Below, piece after piece: positions 48,105-59,316 of a stretch of 64,000 bases of DNA; position 1 is the stretch's first letter, and every line of letters begins with the position of its first letter. Origin of the DNA: Vibrio sp. S17_S38. Its GTDB lineage: Bacteria > Pseudomonadota > Gammaproteobacteria > Enterobacterales > Vibrionaceae. The DNA is taken from positions 62,001-126,000 of the forward strand of contig NZ_JAAUWW010000007.1 in NCBI RefSeq assembly GCF_014694375.1, in the 5' to 3' direction. Made by a program: the position numbers and the translations under genes. The notes below the pieces were generated by a model that was not told the DNA's origin, searched no databases, and saw only the letters and a program-made list of their open reading frames with translations.

Positions 48105-48680
48105 GTGGCTAATAGAGATTACGTAAGAAAAAATCCTGCACCGAATAAGAAGAAAAATACTCGCGGACCCGCATCTAAGAAAAAAGCACCTCAACGTGCG
48201 ATTCCTTGGAAAGCGGCGATCATTGCGATTATTTTACTGGGTGGTTTAATTTCTTTGTTATCAATGCTAAGTAGCGATCCTGAGCCTAAAGCGCCCAGTG
48301 TTAAAGATATCCTTATAATTGCCCCGACCAAAACTCAACCCACTCAAGTATTACCGCCTCCTCCGGAAGAGAAGTGGGATTACATGGAAAGCTTGCCTAA
48401 ACGTGAAATCGAAGTCCAAGCTAAAGAACAGGTAGTTCCGAAAATCCCGTATATCATGCAATGTGGCGCTTACAAAACATCCGCTCAAGCTGGGCAACGT
48501 AAAGCCAATATCGCTTTTCAGGGTTTAAAAAGTAAAGTCCTCAAATTAGAAGGCAGCAGTTGGTATCGCATAATTTTAGGTCCTTACACTTACAAACGTG
48601 ATGCTGTAAAAGAGCAACATATCTTACAGCGCGCCAAGATTGAGCCTTGCATCATTTTGAAGGACACCCTAGGAAAATAA
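48105..48680 (+). CDS. ftsN: Cell division protein FtsN
   Basis: FtsN is the late divisome protein that triggers septal peptidoglycan synthesis. A GTG start at 48105 gives MANRDYVRKNPAP, like E. coli FtsN (MAQRDYVRR). A basic cytoplasmic tail precedes one membrane helix at about residues 36-55, then a Pro/Glu linker with KWDYMESLPKREIE, the essential region, and a C-terminal SPOR domain (about 112-185) that binds denuded glycan. At 191 residues it is short, as in other vibrios. Confidence 0.93.
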   Translation: MANRDYVRKNPAPNKKKNTRGPASKKKAPQRAIPWKAAIIAIILLGGLISLLSMLSSDPEPKAPSVKDILIIAPTKTQPTQVLPPPPEEKWDYMESLPKREIEVQAKEQVVPKIPYIMQCGAYKTSAQAGQRKANIAFQGLKSKVLKLEGSSWYRIILGPYTYKRDAVKEQHILQRAKIEPCIILKDTLGK

Positions 48681-48684
48681 AAAA

Positions 48685-48742
48685 CGAGAGCCGAATATCA
48701 TAACTGGCATCATTAGTGCCAATCTATTATTTTCGGCTCTCG
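48685..48742. repeat. Large compound hairpin after ftsN
   Basis: CGAGAGCCGAA (48685-48695) and TTCGGCTCTCG (48732-48742) are 11-bp inverted arms; inside, TGGCA and TGCCA form a second small stem. No T-run follows. It could end the ftsN transcript or shape the 5' side of hslVU. Confidence 0.65.
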
Positions 48743-48783
48743 GGCAAAGCATCCTTCATTCCTGTGACATTTTATTCCCCTCC

Positions 48784-48812
48784 CTTGAATTTCATCTCTC
48801 TTAACCGCATAT
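48784..48812 (+). promoter_or_regulatory. Heat-shock (sigma-32-type) promoter for hslVU
   Basis: CTTGAA (48784-48789), a 15-base spacer and CCGCATAT (48805-48812) fit the sigma-32 consensus CTTGAAA / CCCCATNT with one change in the -10 part. It lies about 37 bases upstream of hslV, whose E. coli homologue is a heat-shock operon. Confidence 0.65.
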
Positions 48813-48848
48813 AGATTAGACCACCAGAATAAGAAGAAGAGGTTTCTC

Positions 48849-49367
48849 GTGACTACTATAGTATCTGTGCGCCGTAATAATAAAGTTGTCATCGCAGGTG
48901 ATGGCCAAGTCTCTCTAGGCAATACTGTGATGAAAGGCAATGCGAAAAAAGTACGTCGCCTTTATAACAACAAAGTACTCGCCGGTTTTGCTGGTGGTAC
49001 TGCAGATGCCTTCACGCTATTTGAACGCTTTGAACGTAAACTCGAAATGCATCAAGGCCATTTAACCAAAGCAGCCGTTGAGCTAGCTAAAGACTGGCGC
49101 AGCGATCGAGCTTTACGCAAACTCGAAGCCATTCTTGCGGTCGCCGATGAAACTGCCTCGTTAATCATTACTGGTAATGGCGATGTGGTTCAACCTGAAA
49201 ATGATCTCATTGCGATTGGTTCTGGCGGCAACTTTGCCCAAGCCGCAGCTATCGCCTTACTTGAAAATACCGATTTAGAAGCTCGCGACATTGCAGAAAA
49301 AGCATTAAATATCGCCGGTGATATTTGTGTATTTACCAATCATCACCATACGATTGAAGAACTATAA
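48849..49367 (+). CDS. hslV: ATP-dependent protease subunit HslV
   Basis: HslV is the proteasome-like peptidase of the HslUV complex. The GTG start yields [10 protein letters not shown]; after removal of Met the Thr is the catalytic nucleophile. [14 protein letters not shown] and [17 protein letters not shown] are family motifs. Length is 172 residues. It precedes hslU by 114 bp. Confidence 0.97.
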   Translation: MTTIVSVRRNNKVVIAGDGQVSLGNTVMKGNAKKVRRLYNNKVLAGFAGGTADAFTLFERFERKLEMHQGHLTKAAVELAKDWRSDRALRKLEAILAVADETASLIITGNGDVVQPENDLIAIGSGGNFAQAAAIALLENTDLEARDIAEKALNIAGDICVFTNHHHTIEEL

Positions 49368-49481
49368 GCATTACTTTTTGCTTAATTTCCTCTCATATCA
49401 AAGCTTTTAACTGAATATATAAGCACGGTATTGTTGATGCATTACCTTGTATCTTCTTAAAGTAGAAGGATAAATAAATTT

Positions 49482-50819
49482 ATGTCTGAGATGACTCCTC
49501 GTGAAATTGTTCATGAACTGAACCAACACATTATCGGTCAAGATAAAGCCAAACGCGCGGTTGCTATTGCACTGCGTAATCGTTGGCGTCGGATGCAACT
49601 ATCGGAAGATTTCCGTGCTGAAGTGACCCCAAAAAATATTTTAATGATCGGCCCAACCGGTGTGGGTAAAACAGAAATCGCACGCCGTTTAGCAAAATTA
49701 GCTAATGCTCCATTCATTAAAGTAGAAGCGACCAAGTTCACCGAAGTGGGTTATGTGGGTAAAGAAGTGGAAAGTATTATCCGTGATCTCATGGATGTTT
49801 CGATTAAGCTCACTCACCAACAAGCGACCGAAAAAGTAAAATTCCGAGCAGAAGAGCAAGCAGAGGAACGAGTTCTAGATGCTTTGTTGCCACCACCTCG
49901 TGAAGGCTGGGGACAAGATGATCAATCAAAAGAAAGCACATCGAATACTCGTCAAATCTTTCGTAAAAAGTTACGCGAAGGTCAGTTAGATGACAAAGAA
50001 ATAGAAATTGATGTCGCAGCACCACAAATGGGTGTTGAAATCATGGCGCCTCCTGGTATGGAAGAAATGACCAATCAGCTGCAAGGTATGTTTCAAAACC
50101 TCGCCGGTGATACCAAGAAGAGTCGTAAACTAAAAATCAAAGATGCACTTAAAGCCCTTGTCGAAGAAGAAGCCAGCAAACTGGTGAATTCAGAAGACAT
50201 CAAAGAACAAGCGATCTTCAATGCAGAAAACAACGGTATTGTGTTTATTGATGAGATCGACAAAATCTGTAAACGTGCCGATCAAACTGGCGGTGGCGAT
50301 GTATCTCGTGAAGGGGTACAACGCGATCTTTTACCTTTAGTCGAAGGCAGCACAGTTTCAACTAAACACGGAATGGTTCGCACCGATCATATTTTATTTG
50401 TGGCATCAGGCGCATTCCAAACCGCAAAACCATCTGATCTCATCCCTGAGCTACAAGGTCGATTACCAATCCGTGTCGAGCTAGAAGCGTTAAGCAGTAA
50501 TGACTTCAAACGTATATTAACTGAACCACACGCATCATTAACTGAGCAATATTGTGCATTGATGGGAACTGAGCAAGTTGAAGTAACGTTTACCGAAGAT
50601 GGTATTACAAAAATTGCCGAAGCGGCATGGCAAGTAAACGAAAGTACTGAAAACATTGGTGCCCGTCGTCTTCATACTGTTATGGAGCGTTTAATGGATG
50701 AAATATCATTTGATGCCACCGACAATCCAGGCAGCAAAGTAGAAATAAATGCCGAATACGTTCACAAACGTCTTGGTGAACTGGTTGCCGATGAAGATTT
50801 GAGTCGTTTTATTTTATAA
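49482..50819 (+). CDS. hslU: HslUV protease ATPase subunit HslU
   Basis: HslU is the AAA+ unfoldase that feeds substrates to HslV. It begins [20 protein letters not shown], with Walker [15 protein letters not shown] near residue 60, the I-domain insert (about 110-245) and Walker [12 protein letters not shown] near residue 250. Its length of 445 residues and the C-terminal EDLSRFIL, which docks into HslV, are typical. Confidence 0.97.
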   Translation: MSEMTPREIVHELNQHIIGQDKAKRAVAIALRNRWRRMQLSEDFRAEVTPKNILMIGPTGVGKTEIARRLAKLANAPFIKVEATKFTEVGYVGKEVESIIRDLMDVSIKLTHQQATEKVKFRAEEQAEERVLDALLPPPREGWGQDDQSKESTSNTRQIFRKKLREGQLDDKEIEIDVAAPQMGVEIMAPPGMEEMTNQLQGMFQNLAGDTKKSRKLKIKDALKALVEEEASKLVNSEDIKEQAIFNAENNGIVFIDEIDKICKRADQTGGGDVSREGVQRDLLPLVEGSTVSTKHGMVRTDHILFVASGAFQTAKPSDLIPELQGRLPIRVELEALSSNDFKRILTEPHASLTEQYCALMGTEQVEVTFTEDGITKIAEAAWQVNESTENIGARRLHTVMERLMDEISFDATDNPGSKVEINAEYVHKRLGELVADEDLSRFIL

Positions 50820-50840
50820 TAATGAGGACGCTACATTCAT

Positions 50841-50869
50841 AAAAAGCTCGCCTAGTGCGAGCTTTTTTT
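50841..50869 (+). terminator. hslVU terminator
   Basis: AAAAAGCTCGC, loop CTAGT, GCGAGCTTTTTTT: an 11-bp stem followed by T's. Confidence 0.9.
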
Positions 50870-51046
50870 ATTGTGAATTAGAAGCCGAAGCCCTTCCTAC
50901 TTATCTATTTCTTCTTATAGCTTGCCCTTAACCTCATTAATTTTAACCAACATAAGGAAACATTAGACTACGCCTTCAAGTGCGACGGGTATACGTATAT
51001 AATTTAACGACTATTATTAAACAACAATCTATAAATATAAGCACTT

Positions 51047-51958
51047 ATGAAATCATCTTTTGCTATTTGGCTCGATGCTGCTCGCCCTAAAACTTTATTG
51101 CTTGCAATTGCCGCTATCGCAACCGGCAGTAGCCTTGCTTATGCTGATGGCCACTTTTCCTTTGCTATATCATTTTTGGCCCTACTCACCGCAACATTAC
51201 TACAAATATTATCCAACCTCGCCAATGACTATGGCGATGCAGCTCAAGGTACAGATAACGAAAACCGTATTGGACCTATTCGAGGTATGCAACAAGGCGC
51301 GATAACTCAATCAGGCATGAAAAAAGCAATTATTGCCAATATTGTACTGATCATAATGAGTGGTTTAGCGCTGGTATTTTATGCGCTGCAAAGCCCAACC
51401 AGTATCATGGCATTTATTGCTTTAGGTCTATTATCTATCCTCAGCTCTATCGCTTACACCATGGGAAGTAAACCTTATGGTTACGTGGGTTTAGGTGATA
51501 TTTCAGTCTTCTTATTTTTTGGCTTATTAGCCGTTTTAGGGACTTACTTTCTTCATACTGGAACCGTACACCTCTCCTTATTATTACCGGCCATAGGATC
51601 GGGGTTATTTTCTATGGGTGTATTAAATATCAATAACATGCGTGATATAGAAAATGATACGGCCAGTAATAAACGCACTCTTGTGGTTCGTATTGGTACC
51701 GACAAAGCCAAATGCTACCATCTGACATTATTAGCGTTTGGTTGGCTCACTCTCGCAAGCTATATTTTGTTTCATACCGAAGCTGCTTGGCCTACATTAT
51801 TGATGCTTTTACCTTTAATTTTGGTTATCAAGCATGGTAAAACCATTTGGAAAGTTGAAGATGCGAAAGAATTCATCCCGATGCTGCCTGATATGGTCAA
51901 ATGCGCCTTTATCACTAATATAATGTTTGCCATTATTCTCGTTTTTGGCACTGCGTAA
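51047..51958 (+). CDS. menA: 1,4-dihydroxy-2-naphthoate octaprenyltransferase
   Basis: MenA attaches the polyprenyl chain in menaquinone synthesis, in the inner membrane. The 303-residue protein has about eight helices, the prenyl-diphosphate-binding NLANDYGDAAQGTDNENRIGP near residue 62 (quoted in two parts by its Asp residues) and the second Asp motif NNMRDIENDTASNKRTLVVRIG near residue 198. It lies between hslU and rraA as in E. coli. Confidence 0.94.
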   Translation: MKSSFAIWLDAARPKTLLLAIAAIATGSSLAYADGHFSFAISFLALLTATLLQILSNLANDYGDAAQGTDNENRIGPIRGMQQGAITQSGMKKAIIANIVLIIMSGLALVFYALQSPTSIMAFIALGLLSILSSIAYTMGSKPYGYVGLGDISVFLFFGLLAVLGTYFLHTGTVHLSLLLPAIGSGLFSMGVLNINNMRDIENDTASNKRTLVVRIGTDKAKCYHLTLLAFGWLTLASYILFHTEAAWPTLLMLLPLILVIKHGKTIWKVEDAKEFIPMLPDMVKCAFITNIMFAIILVFGTA

Positions 51959-52096
51959 ATCTTATGGCGTAGTTATAAATGACAGCTCAGTTTCGTTATT
52001 AGATCAAACTCTAGTCAGTAAAATGAGCTTTGTCATTGCAAAGCAATATTGACCCTATATACTCGTTAATTATCCCCCGCAAAGAGAATAACCACT

Positions 52097-52615
52097 ATGG
52101 AATATAATACCTCTGCACTGTGTGATATCTATCTTGACCAAGTAGATGTAGTTGAACCAATGTTCAGTAATTTTGGTGGATTATCATCGTTTGCCGGGCA
52201 AGTAACCACAGTAAAATGCTTTGAAGATAACGGTATTATCCGTTCTGTTCTGCAAGAAGAAGGTACTGGCCGTGTTCTATTAATTGATGGCGGTGGCTCA
52301 TTACGTCGCGCTTTAATTGATGCTGAATTAGCCATACTGGCTGAAGAAAACTCTTGGGAAGGCATTGTAATTTACGGTAGCGTTCGTGAAGTCGATGACC
52401 TTGAAGAGAGACAAGTCGGTATTCAAGCTTTAGCGGCAATCCCTGTTGGCGCGACTCAAAATAATATTGGTGAAATTGACGTTCCTGTTAACTTTGGTGG
52501 CGTCACTTTCTTACCTGAAGACTACCTCTACGCTGATAATACCGGTGTCATTTTGTCTCAAGAGCCACTCGATATTGAGTTGGAAATTGATGACGATGCA
52601 GAATTAGCTGACTGA
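52097..52615 (+). CDS. rraA: Regulator of ribonuclease activity A
   Basis: RraA binds RNase E and reduces its activity. The start [21 protein letters not shown] and the segments [33 protein letters not shown] and [14 protein letters not shown] match E. coli RraA closely. It has 172 residues including a short acidic C-terminal extension that the E. coli protein lacks. Confidence 0.96.
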   Translation: MEYNTSALCDIYLDQVDVVEPMFSNFGGLSSFAGQVTTVKCFEDNGIIRSVLQEEGTGRVLLIDGGGSLRRALIDAELAILAEENSWEGIVIYGSVREVDDLEERQVGIQALAAIPVGATQNNIGEIDVPVNFGGVTFLPEDYLYADNTGVILSQEPLDIELEIDDDAELAD

Positions 52616-52663
52616 TCGATTTATGGGGTAGCTTTAATCTTCTATCCCGTAAATCCAAAGCAT

Positions 52664-52697
52664 AAAAAAACAGAGCCACTTGGGCTCTGTTTTTTTA
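52664..52697. terminator. Bidirectional terminator between rraA and zapB
   Basis: CAGAGCC and GGCTCTG form a 7-bp stem extended by an A-run on the left and a T-run on the right, between convergent genes. Confidence 0.88.
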
Positions 52698-52733
52698 TGT
52701 TTCCATCGATTATTTATCAATGAAAGTCGGAAA

Positions 52734-52976
52734 TTATTCTACATCATCCATTTTACCAAGTAGGCTACGAATACGATCTTGCCAAACTTGTTGCTCCTGA
52801 CGCAAGGCTTGCGATTGTTGCTCTAATTCAACACGACCTTCTTTAAGTTGAGTTGATTCTGAAGCCAATTGCTCATTTTTCTCTTTAAGCTCTTCAACTT
52901 CCATTTGTAATAAAGCAATAGTATCTACTGCGGTTTGGATTTTTGCTTCTAGCTGCTCTAAAACTTCGAAAGACAT
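52734..52976 (-). CDS. zapB: Cell division factor ZapB
   Basis: ZapB is a small coiled-coil protein that helps assemble the Z ring through ZapA. The ATG at 52976 gives [20 protein letters not shown] and 80 residues; the longer open frame upstream adds a non-family, hydrophobic N-terminus and is rejected. The whole protein is a heptad-type coiled coil rich in Glu, Gln and Leu. Confidence 0.93.
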   Translation of the reverse strand: MSFEVLEQLEAKIQTAVDTIALLQMEVEELKEKNEQLASESTQLKEGRVELEQQSQALRQEQQVWQDRIRSLLGKMDDVE

Positions 52977-53317
52977 CTTTACTACCTGCTTAATGAACCA
53001 TGATGAGTGATATAACAATGTTATCACTAGTGATGCCTTCATTCTACTCAGCTTCTTTTTATTCGCCACACTCTTATTGCAGTATTTTTGTCTGTTCGCG
53101 CAAAAAAACAACACTTATCACGAAAACATGACAATAGTATCCATCCCGTTAATCAATATTCTGAAAAACGTTCACCAGCGGCATAGCAAACTGCGCCTAT
53201 CAACCGGGTGAAGCCACTGTCTTTTTCTTCGAAATATAAAAAAGCAAACGTTACCCTTTTGGCTGTGATAAAATCTGCAACGAATTTTTCTACCCACTTG
53301 TTTGTATTGGAGTCCCT

Positions 53318-54325
53318 ATGAAACGCGATTTAGCATTAGCATTTTCACGAGTTACAGAAGGTGCTGCGCTTGCTGGTTATAAATGGTTAGGTCGTGGCGA
53401 TAAAAACGCCGCTGATGGTGCTGCAGTTGAAGTAATGCGTAGCCTACTTAATCAAACTGAAATCAGCGGTGAAATTGTTATCGGTGAAGGCGAGATCGAT
53501 GAAGCTCCAATGCTTTATATTGGCGAACAAGTCGGCATTGGTGGTGACGCAGTTGATATTGCCGTTGATCCAATCGAAGGTACTCGCATGACCGCCATGG
53601 GGCAATCTAATGCCTTAGCTGTATTGGCGGCAGGTGAAAAAGGCAGCTTCTTAAAAGCACCAGATATGTACATGGAAAAATTAGTCGTTGGTCCTGGCGC
53701 AAAAGGCGCAATCGATCTTAGCCTACCAATTGAAGACAATCTACGTAACGTAGCCAAAGCCTTAAATAAAGAATTGAACGAACTCACTGTTACCACCCTA
53801 GCAAAACCCCGCCACGACATTATGATTGCTACGATGCAAAAGATGGGTGTGCGTGTCTTTGCTGTGCCAGATGGTGATGTTGCCGCTTCAATCCTAACCT
53901 GCATGCCTGATAGCGAGGTAGACATGATGTGCTGCATCGGTGGCGCTCCAGAAGGTGTTGTTTCAGCAGCAGTAATTCGTGCTTTAGATGGTGACATGCA
54001 AGGCCGTTTATTACCTCGTCATGAAGTTAAAGGCGATACGCCAGAAAACCGAACCCATGGCGAATTAGAGCTTAAACGTTGCGCAGAAATGGGTGTTGAA
54101 GCCAATAAGATCCTCAAAATGGATGATATGGCACGCAGCGATAATGTGGTATTTGCTGCAACGGGTATTACCAAAGGTGACTTATTAGAAGGCATTACTC
54201 GAAAAGGTAATATTGCGACCACAGAAACCTTAGTGATCCGTGGTAAAAGTCGTACCATTCGTCGTATTAAATCGATTCACTACCTTGAACGTAAAGACGA
54301 CACCATTAAAAAACACATTTTATAG
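53318..54325 (+). CDS. glpX: Class II fructose-1,6-bisphosphatase
   Basis: GlpX hydrolyses fructose 1,6-bisphosphate in gluconeogenesis, needing Mn2+. Motifs include GEIVIGEGEIDEAPMLYIGE near residue 48 (in parts), the metal-binding AVDPIEGTRMTAMGQ near residue 85 and GGAPEGVVSAAVIRALDG near residue 208. Length is 335 residues. It is divergent from zapB here rather than in a glpFK operon. Confidence 0.95.
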   Translation: MKRDLALAFSRVTEGAALAGYKWLGRGDKNAADGAAVEVMRSLLNQTEISGEIVIGEGEIDEAPMLYIGEQVGIGGDAVDIAVDPIEGTRMTAMGQSNALAVLAAGEKGSFLKAPDMYMEKLVVGPGAKGAIDLSLPIEDNLRNVAKALNKELNELTVTTLAKPRHDIMIATMQKMGVRVFAVPDGDVAASILTCMPDSEVDMMCCIGGAPEGVVSAAVIRALDGDMQGRLLPRHEVKGDTPENRTHGELELKRCAEMGVEANKILKMDDMARSDNVVFAATGITKGDLLEGITRKGNIATTETLVIRGKSRTIRRIKSIHYLERKDDTIKKHIL

Positions 54326-54360
54326 TTTTATCAATTGTTTAAATGATAAAACTTCATATC

Positions 54361-54387
54361 AAAACGCAACCTAGTGTTGCGTTTTTT
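54361..54387 (+). terminator. glpX terminator
   Basis: AAAACGCAAC, loop CTAGT, GTTGCGTTTTTT: an intrinsic terminator 35 bp after the glpX stop. Confidence 0.9.
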
Positions 54388-54523
54388 ATTACTCATAAAT
54401 CAGAAACGTTAGCCTGCGCCATATAAATCTACTCGTCATTTGCATTATTTCTTTTTTACTTCATCATATTAGTTAACGATTTATTTACATTTACATCAAT
54501 AATCGAAGTGTAAAGGCTTAGTG

Positions 54524-55168
54524 ATGAAAACCTCAGATAAAATTCTCCACAAAATAAAACGAGAAGGCAGTATTACCGCACGCCAACTCGCGGAAGATTT
54601 ATCGATCACACCAATGGGTGCAAGGCAGCATTTACAAGCATTAGAAGATGAAGGGCTTTTGTCTTTTACTGATATCAAAGTTAAGGTCGGACGCCCTGCT
54701 CGTCATTGGTCACTCACCAAACAAGGTCATAATGGCTTTATTGATCGCCATAATGATTTCACTATCGATATTATTGATGCTGTGACACATTTATTTGGTC
54801 AACAGGGATTAGAGCAAGTTACTGCGGAGCGAGAGAGAAAAATTCTCAATCATTATCAAGATCAGTTATCCACATGCGAAACATTAGAACAACGGTTGAA
54901 AGCCTTAACTCAATTACGAGAAAGTGAAGGTTATATGGCGGAGCTTGAAACGACACTAGAAGGTTATCTTTTAATTGAAAATCATTGCCCGATTTGCCAT
55001 GCAGCAAAACATTGTCCAAGCTTATGTCATTCGGAGTTTTCGATTTTTTCTCAACTGCTCGGTGATGAATGTCATATCCAACGAACCGAGCATATTATTA
55101 AAGGTGAAAGACGTTGTAGCTATAAAATTACCCCAATAAATACCGTCACGCCAACAAACTTAACGTGA
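54524..55168 (+). CDS. HTH regulator with C-terminal Cys motif (SufR/COG2345-like)
   Basis: An N-terminal winged helix (residues ~1-75: ILHKIKREGSITARQLAEDL, GARQHLQALEDEGLL, GRPARHWSLT) is followed by a helical region and a Cys-rich C-terminal part: NHCPICHAAKHCPSLCHSE, then DECHIQRTEHIIKGERRCSY. This layout matches SufR-like regulators that bind an iron-sulfur cluster. The ATG at 54524 has AAAGG upstream; a GTG three bases earlier is also in frame. The product is 214 residues. Targets unknown. It converges on the DUF805 gene with a 9-bp overlap. Confidence 0.78.
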   Translation: MKTSDKILHKIKREGSITARQLAEDLSITPMGARQHLQALEDEGLLSFTDIKVKVGRPARHWSLTKQGHNGFIDRHNDFTIDIIDAVTHLFGQQGLEQVTAERERKILNHYQDQLSTCETLEQRLKALTQLRESEGYMAELETTLEGYLLIENHCPICHAAKHCPSLCHSEFSIFSQLLGDECHIQRTEHIIKGERRCSYKITPINTVTPTNLT

Positions 55169-55588
55169 CGAAATGTCAGGCTGCCCATAACGATTTTCAT
55201 TGACTGACCCTTTTAAAAATCCACACTCGACCAACATCCAAATACCGCAAACTAACGCTACCAATCCCATGGCTGTTTGTGCCATTGTACTCGGCGCTGC
55301 TCCTATTTCAGGTGCATATAAACGCCCCAAAATGAGTGGTACATGCATAAGTAACCACCAATTGGATTTATTTCTATCATGCCAACGCTTGGCCGTTACC
55401 GCCAAGTCAGGAATTAATAACCCTGCGGTCACAAGCAATAAAATATAGCTCGCCATATTTCCTAAGCCGCTTTGACCGAGAAAAACGCCAGCTCCTAAAA
55501 TAACCGCATAATAAAAGATGTTCCAGATCCAAAAACGTTGTCGACCGATCCTTCCTTGAAAAGAAAACAGCCACTATTTCAAACTCAT
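55160..55588 (-). pseudogene. DUF805 membrane protein gene with amber codon at position 5
   Basis: From an ATG at 55588 (AAGG upstream) the frame reads Met-Ser-Leu-Lys and then TAG (55576-55574). It continues without further stops as WLFSFQGRIGRQRFWIWN, the usual start of DUF805 proteins, and then the VTAKRWHDRNKSNWWLLM motif and later helices, to a stop at 55160. Full length would be 142 codons. An internal ATG at 55456 could start a 98-residue product lacking the first helix. A recent nonsense change or a sequencing error explains it best. Confidence 0.75.
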
Positions 55589-55604
55589 ACTCTTACCTTA
55601 AAAT

Positions 55605-55955
55605 TTATAGGTTGATCACTTTTTGAAAACTTGCTTTGTCCATATCTCGAAGGTTAACCGTAAGACTTGCGACAAAATCAGCCTTTAAACGCAATGCTAC
55701 CATTATTGATTGAGATAACGCCTGCTTTTGTTCCACGGTTCTTCCTTCAAGTAACTCAACCGTAACATGAATAAAATCAACATTATCTGCCTTATCCCCA
55801 ATCAACCAATTGTGAGTACGTAAAGTTCTGGACTTCACATCCATCAATTGAAATAAGCCACTTTCAATCGTGACGTGGTGTATATCTTCTAGCAGAGCTT
55901 GAATATTGACACGCTCATCAATTGAATTTGAATATTCCATCACAACATTTGGCAT
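55605..55955 (-). CDS. 5-carboxymethyl-2-hydroxymuconate isomerase-like protein
   Basis: A tautomerase-superfamily protein of 116 residues starting MPNVVMEYS; Pro after the removed Met is the catalytic base in this family. CHMI proteins isomerise a homoprotocatechuate breakdown product. No other genes of that pathway are near, so the physiological substrate is uncertain. It ends 16 bp upstream of the DUF805 start codon on the same strand. Confidence 0.82.
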   Translation of the reverse strand: MPNVVMEYSNSIDERVNIQALLEDIHHVTIESGLFQLMDVKSRTLRTHNWLIGDKADNVDFIHVTVELLEGRTVEQKQALSQSIMVALRLKADFVASLTVNLRDMDKASFQKVINL

Positions 55956-56217
55956 TGGTTTTCCCTCACAAATTAGACTATTACCAGCGGATCACGTTCA
56001 TAGTTCTAACATACCTAATTAAGGAAAAATAGCCACTTAAGCCACCTGATTTTTCCGCTATAATCACGCTGAAAATTAATAAAAACGAAACTACCATTAA
56101 TGAAGAGTATAGACATGACGAGAATCATGATCTCATCACATTATTCTGTTATATTCTTTGATAGTACATTTTGGGTTAATACCTGAACATTCATTAAATC
56201 GAATTGGAGAGAATCCT

Positions 56218-56991
56218 ATGCGTCATCCTGTAGTTATGGGTAACTGGAAATTAAACGGCAGCAAAGAAATGGTTGTTGATTTGCTAACGAGCTTAAATGC
56301 AGAGCTTGAAGGCGTTACTGGTGTAGACGTTGCTGTCGCGCCACCAGCACTTTTCATCGATCTTGCAGAACGCACTCTTACTGATGCGGGCAGCCAAATC
56401 ATTTTAGGCGCTCAAAACACTGACCTAAATAACAGCGGTGCTTTCACTGGTGATATGTCTCCTGAAATGCTGAAAGAATTCGGCGCTTCTCACATCATCA
56501 TCGGTCACTCTGAGCGTCGTCAATACCACAACGAATCAGATGAGTTTGTCGCTAAAAAATTCGCTTTCCTAAAAGAAAATGGCCTAACGCCAGTTCTTTG
56601 CATCGGTGAATCTGAAGCGCAAAACGAAGCAGGCGAGACAGTTGCAGTATGTGCACGTCAAATCGATGCAGTTATTAATCTGCTTGGCGTTGAAGCGCTT
56701 AACGACGCGATCATTGCTTATGAGCCAATCTGGGCAATCGGTACTGGTAAAGCTGCAACTGCTGATGACGCACAACGTACTCACGCACAAATCCGTGCTC
56801 ACATCGCAGCTAAGTCTGAAGACGTAGCGAAAAATGTTGTGATCCAATACGGTGGTTCTGTTAAACCAGAAAATGCAGCAGCTTACTTTGCACAACCAGA
56901 CATCGATGGTGCTCTAGTTGGCGGCGCAGCGCTTGACGCGAAAAGCTTTGCAGCAATTGCTAAAGCAGCAGCAGAAGCGAAAAAAGCATAA
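56218..56991 (+). CDS. tpiA: Triosephosphate isomerase
   Basis: TpiA interconverts dihydroxyacetone phosphate and glyceraldehyde 3-phosphate. The ATG at 56218 with GGAGAG upstream gives [18 protein letters not shown] (Asn9 and Lys11 in the active site). [12 protein letters not shown] holds the catalytic His, [13 protein letters not shown] the catalytic Glu and loop 6. Length is 257 residues. An upstream in-frame start at 56158 is not needed. Confidence 0.97.
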   Translation: MRHPVVMGNWKLNGSKEMVVDLLTSLNAELEGVTGVDVAVAPPALFIDLAERTLTDAGSQIILGAQNTDLNNSGAFTGDMSPEMLKEFGASHIIIGHSERRQYHNESDEFVAKKFAFLKENGLTPVLCIGESEAQNEAGETVAVCARQIDAVINLLGVEALNDAIIAYEPIWAIGTGKAATADDAQRTHAQIRAHIAAKSEDVAKNVVIQYGGSVKPENAAAYFAQPDIDGALVGGAALDAKSFAAIAKAAAEAKKA

Positions 56992-57031
56992 TTCTTGTTA
57001 TTTAGGCTCTAGGCTCTAAAAAATAAAAGAC

Positions 57032-57063
57032 AAAAGGTTAGTGAGAAATCACTAACCTTTTTT
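57032..57063 (+). terminator. tpiA terminator
   Basis: AAAAGGTTAGTGA and TCACTAACCTTTT form a 13-bp stem with a GAAA tetraloop and trailing T's. Confidence 0.92.
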
Positions 57064-57081
57064 ATTGGAGTATTTAAAACG

Positions 57082-57112
57082 AAAAAAAACCGCTGCCTTT
57101 CACCAACGGCTT
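57082..57112 (-). terminator. pfkA terminator
   Basis: On the minus strand AAGCCGTTG pairs with CAGCGGTTT (two G-T pairs) and is followed by a run of T's. Confidence 0.8.
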
Positions 57113-57142
57113 ATCAAACAAAAGTATGAATACTCTGAAAAA

Positions 57143-58123
<981 letters not shown>

Positions 58124-58404
58124 TCAAAATATAAAAATTGGTTTACTTGAATCTTCACTACATATTTGGCTAATCTGCGCCAACTTAATTCGAGATTCTG
58201 TACGTTAAATACGAAAAACTTACCACTCATAATAGTCATAAGTTTATTTCAATCGTTTACCTTTATGATCAATATACAAGCTTGCAATCAAAGTGTGTTG
58301 ATTCACATCACTTTCACTCAACATTTCTACGAACAATAAGATAGTCAATTATCTCAACATAATGACTTATCTCACATGATTTTATTCTATATAAGTGCCA
58401 CTTG

Positions 58405-59304
58405 CTAACTTAATGGTCGATATTTTGCTGCCGGCACGACGGAGATTGGATCTTGGTGAATTAAGACATCTGAATATGGGAATAAGTTATCCAATTTTTG
58501 TTCCACTTGATCAGAAATTCGATGCGCATCTAGCAAAGGTAAATGATCATCTAACTCAATATGTACTTGAATAAAACGTACAGGGCCAGACATTCGCGTA
58601 CGTAAATCATGCGCGCCTAATACGCCTTCAACCGACACACAAGCTAAACGGATGGCATCGACTTCCTCATCCGGTAACTGGCGATCCAATAACGACTGCA
58701 CCGCTTCATTCGCCATTTGATATGCGCTATACAAAATGTAAATACCAATACCGACAGCAAAAATAGCATCGGCTTGCTTTAACCCATACCAACTGAGTAC
58801 CAAAGCAATCATAATGGCAATATTCATAAATAAATCAGTTTGATAATGCAAAGAATCGGCTGAAATGGCTTGGCTGCCCGTTTTTCTTACCACATGTTTT
58901 TGAAATAGAACCAAACCAGATGTGAGCAAAATAGCAAAACCACTCACCCACACACCGATCTCAGGCGAGACTAAAGCCTGTGGGCGAAAAAATCGTTCGA
59001 CCCCATTGAGCACCAGAAATACGGCAGATCCAGAAATAAACATAGCCTGCGCTAACGCCGCCAAAGATTCTGCCTTACCATGCCCGAATTGGTGCTCTTC
59101 ATCAGCGGGTTGCAATGCATAGCGAACCACCAGTAAATTAGTTAATGATGCTGCCATGTCCAATAATGAGTCAACCAATGAGGCTAATAAACTAACTGAA
59201 TTGGTTTGCCACCATGCGATCACTTTCACGATCAACAAAATAGTCGCTATAACCATTGCCGCCCATGCTGCGGAATTAACTAACTTTGCGTAATTTTTTT
59301 CCAT
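58405..59304 (-). CDS. fieF: Cation diffusion facilitator FieF
   Basis: FieF exports Zn2+ and Fe2+ in exchange for protons. The metal-binding residues of the membrane site are all present: Asp45 and Asp49 (LVDSLLDM) and His153 and Asp157 (LHYQTDLF). The cytoplasmic C-terminal domain has [21 protein letters not shown] and the terminal LIHQDP. Length 299 residues with six helices. It lies upstream of pfkA as in E. coli, with 299 bp between the two in which I see no gene. Confidence 0.94.
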   Translation of the reverse strand: MEKNYAKLVNSAAWAAMVIATILLIVKVIAWWQTNSVSLLASLVDSLLDMAASLTNLLVVRYALQPADEEHQFGHGKAESLAALAQAMFISGSAVFLVLNGVERFFRPQALVSPEIGVWVSGFAILLTSGLVLFQKHVVRKTGSQAISADSLHYQTDLFMNIAIMIALVLSWYGLKQADAIFAVGIGIYILYSAYQMANEAVQSLLDRQLPDEEVDAIRLACVSVEGVLGAHDLRTRMSGPVRFIQVHIELDDHLPLLDAHRISDQVEQKLDNLFPYSDVLIHQDPISVVPAAKYRPLS

Positions 59305-59316
59305 TCAAATCAGACC

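Noticed and set aside
53515..53997. 160-codon open frame antisense to glpX
   Set aside because: Complete overlap with glpX, whose motifs are clear; no independent evidence for the antisense frame.
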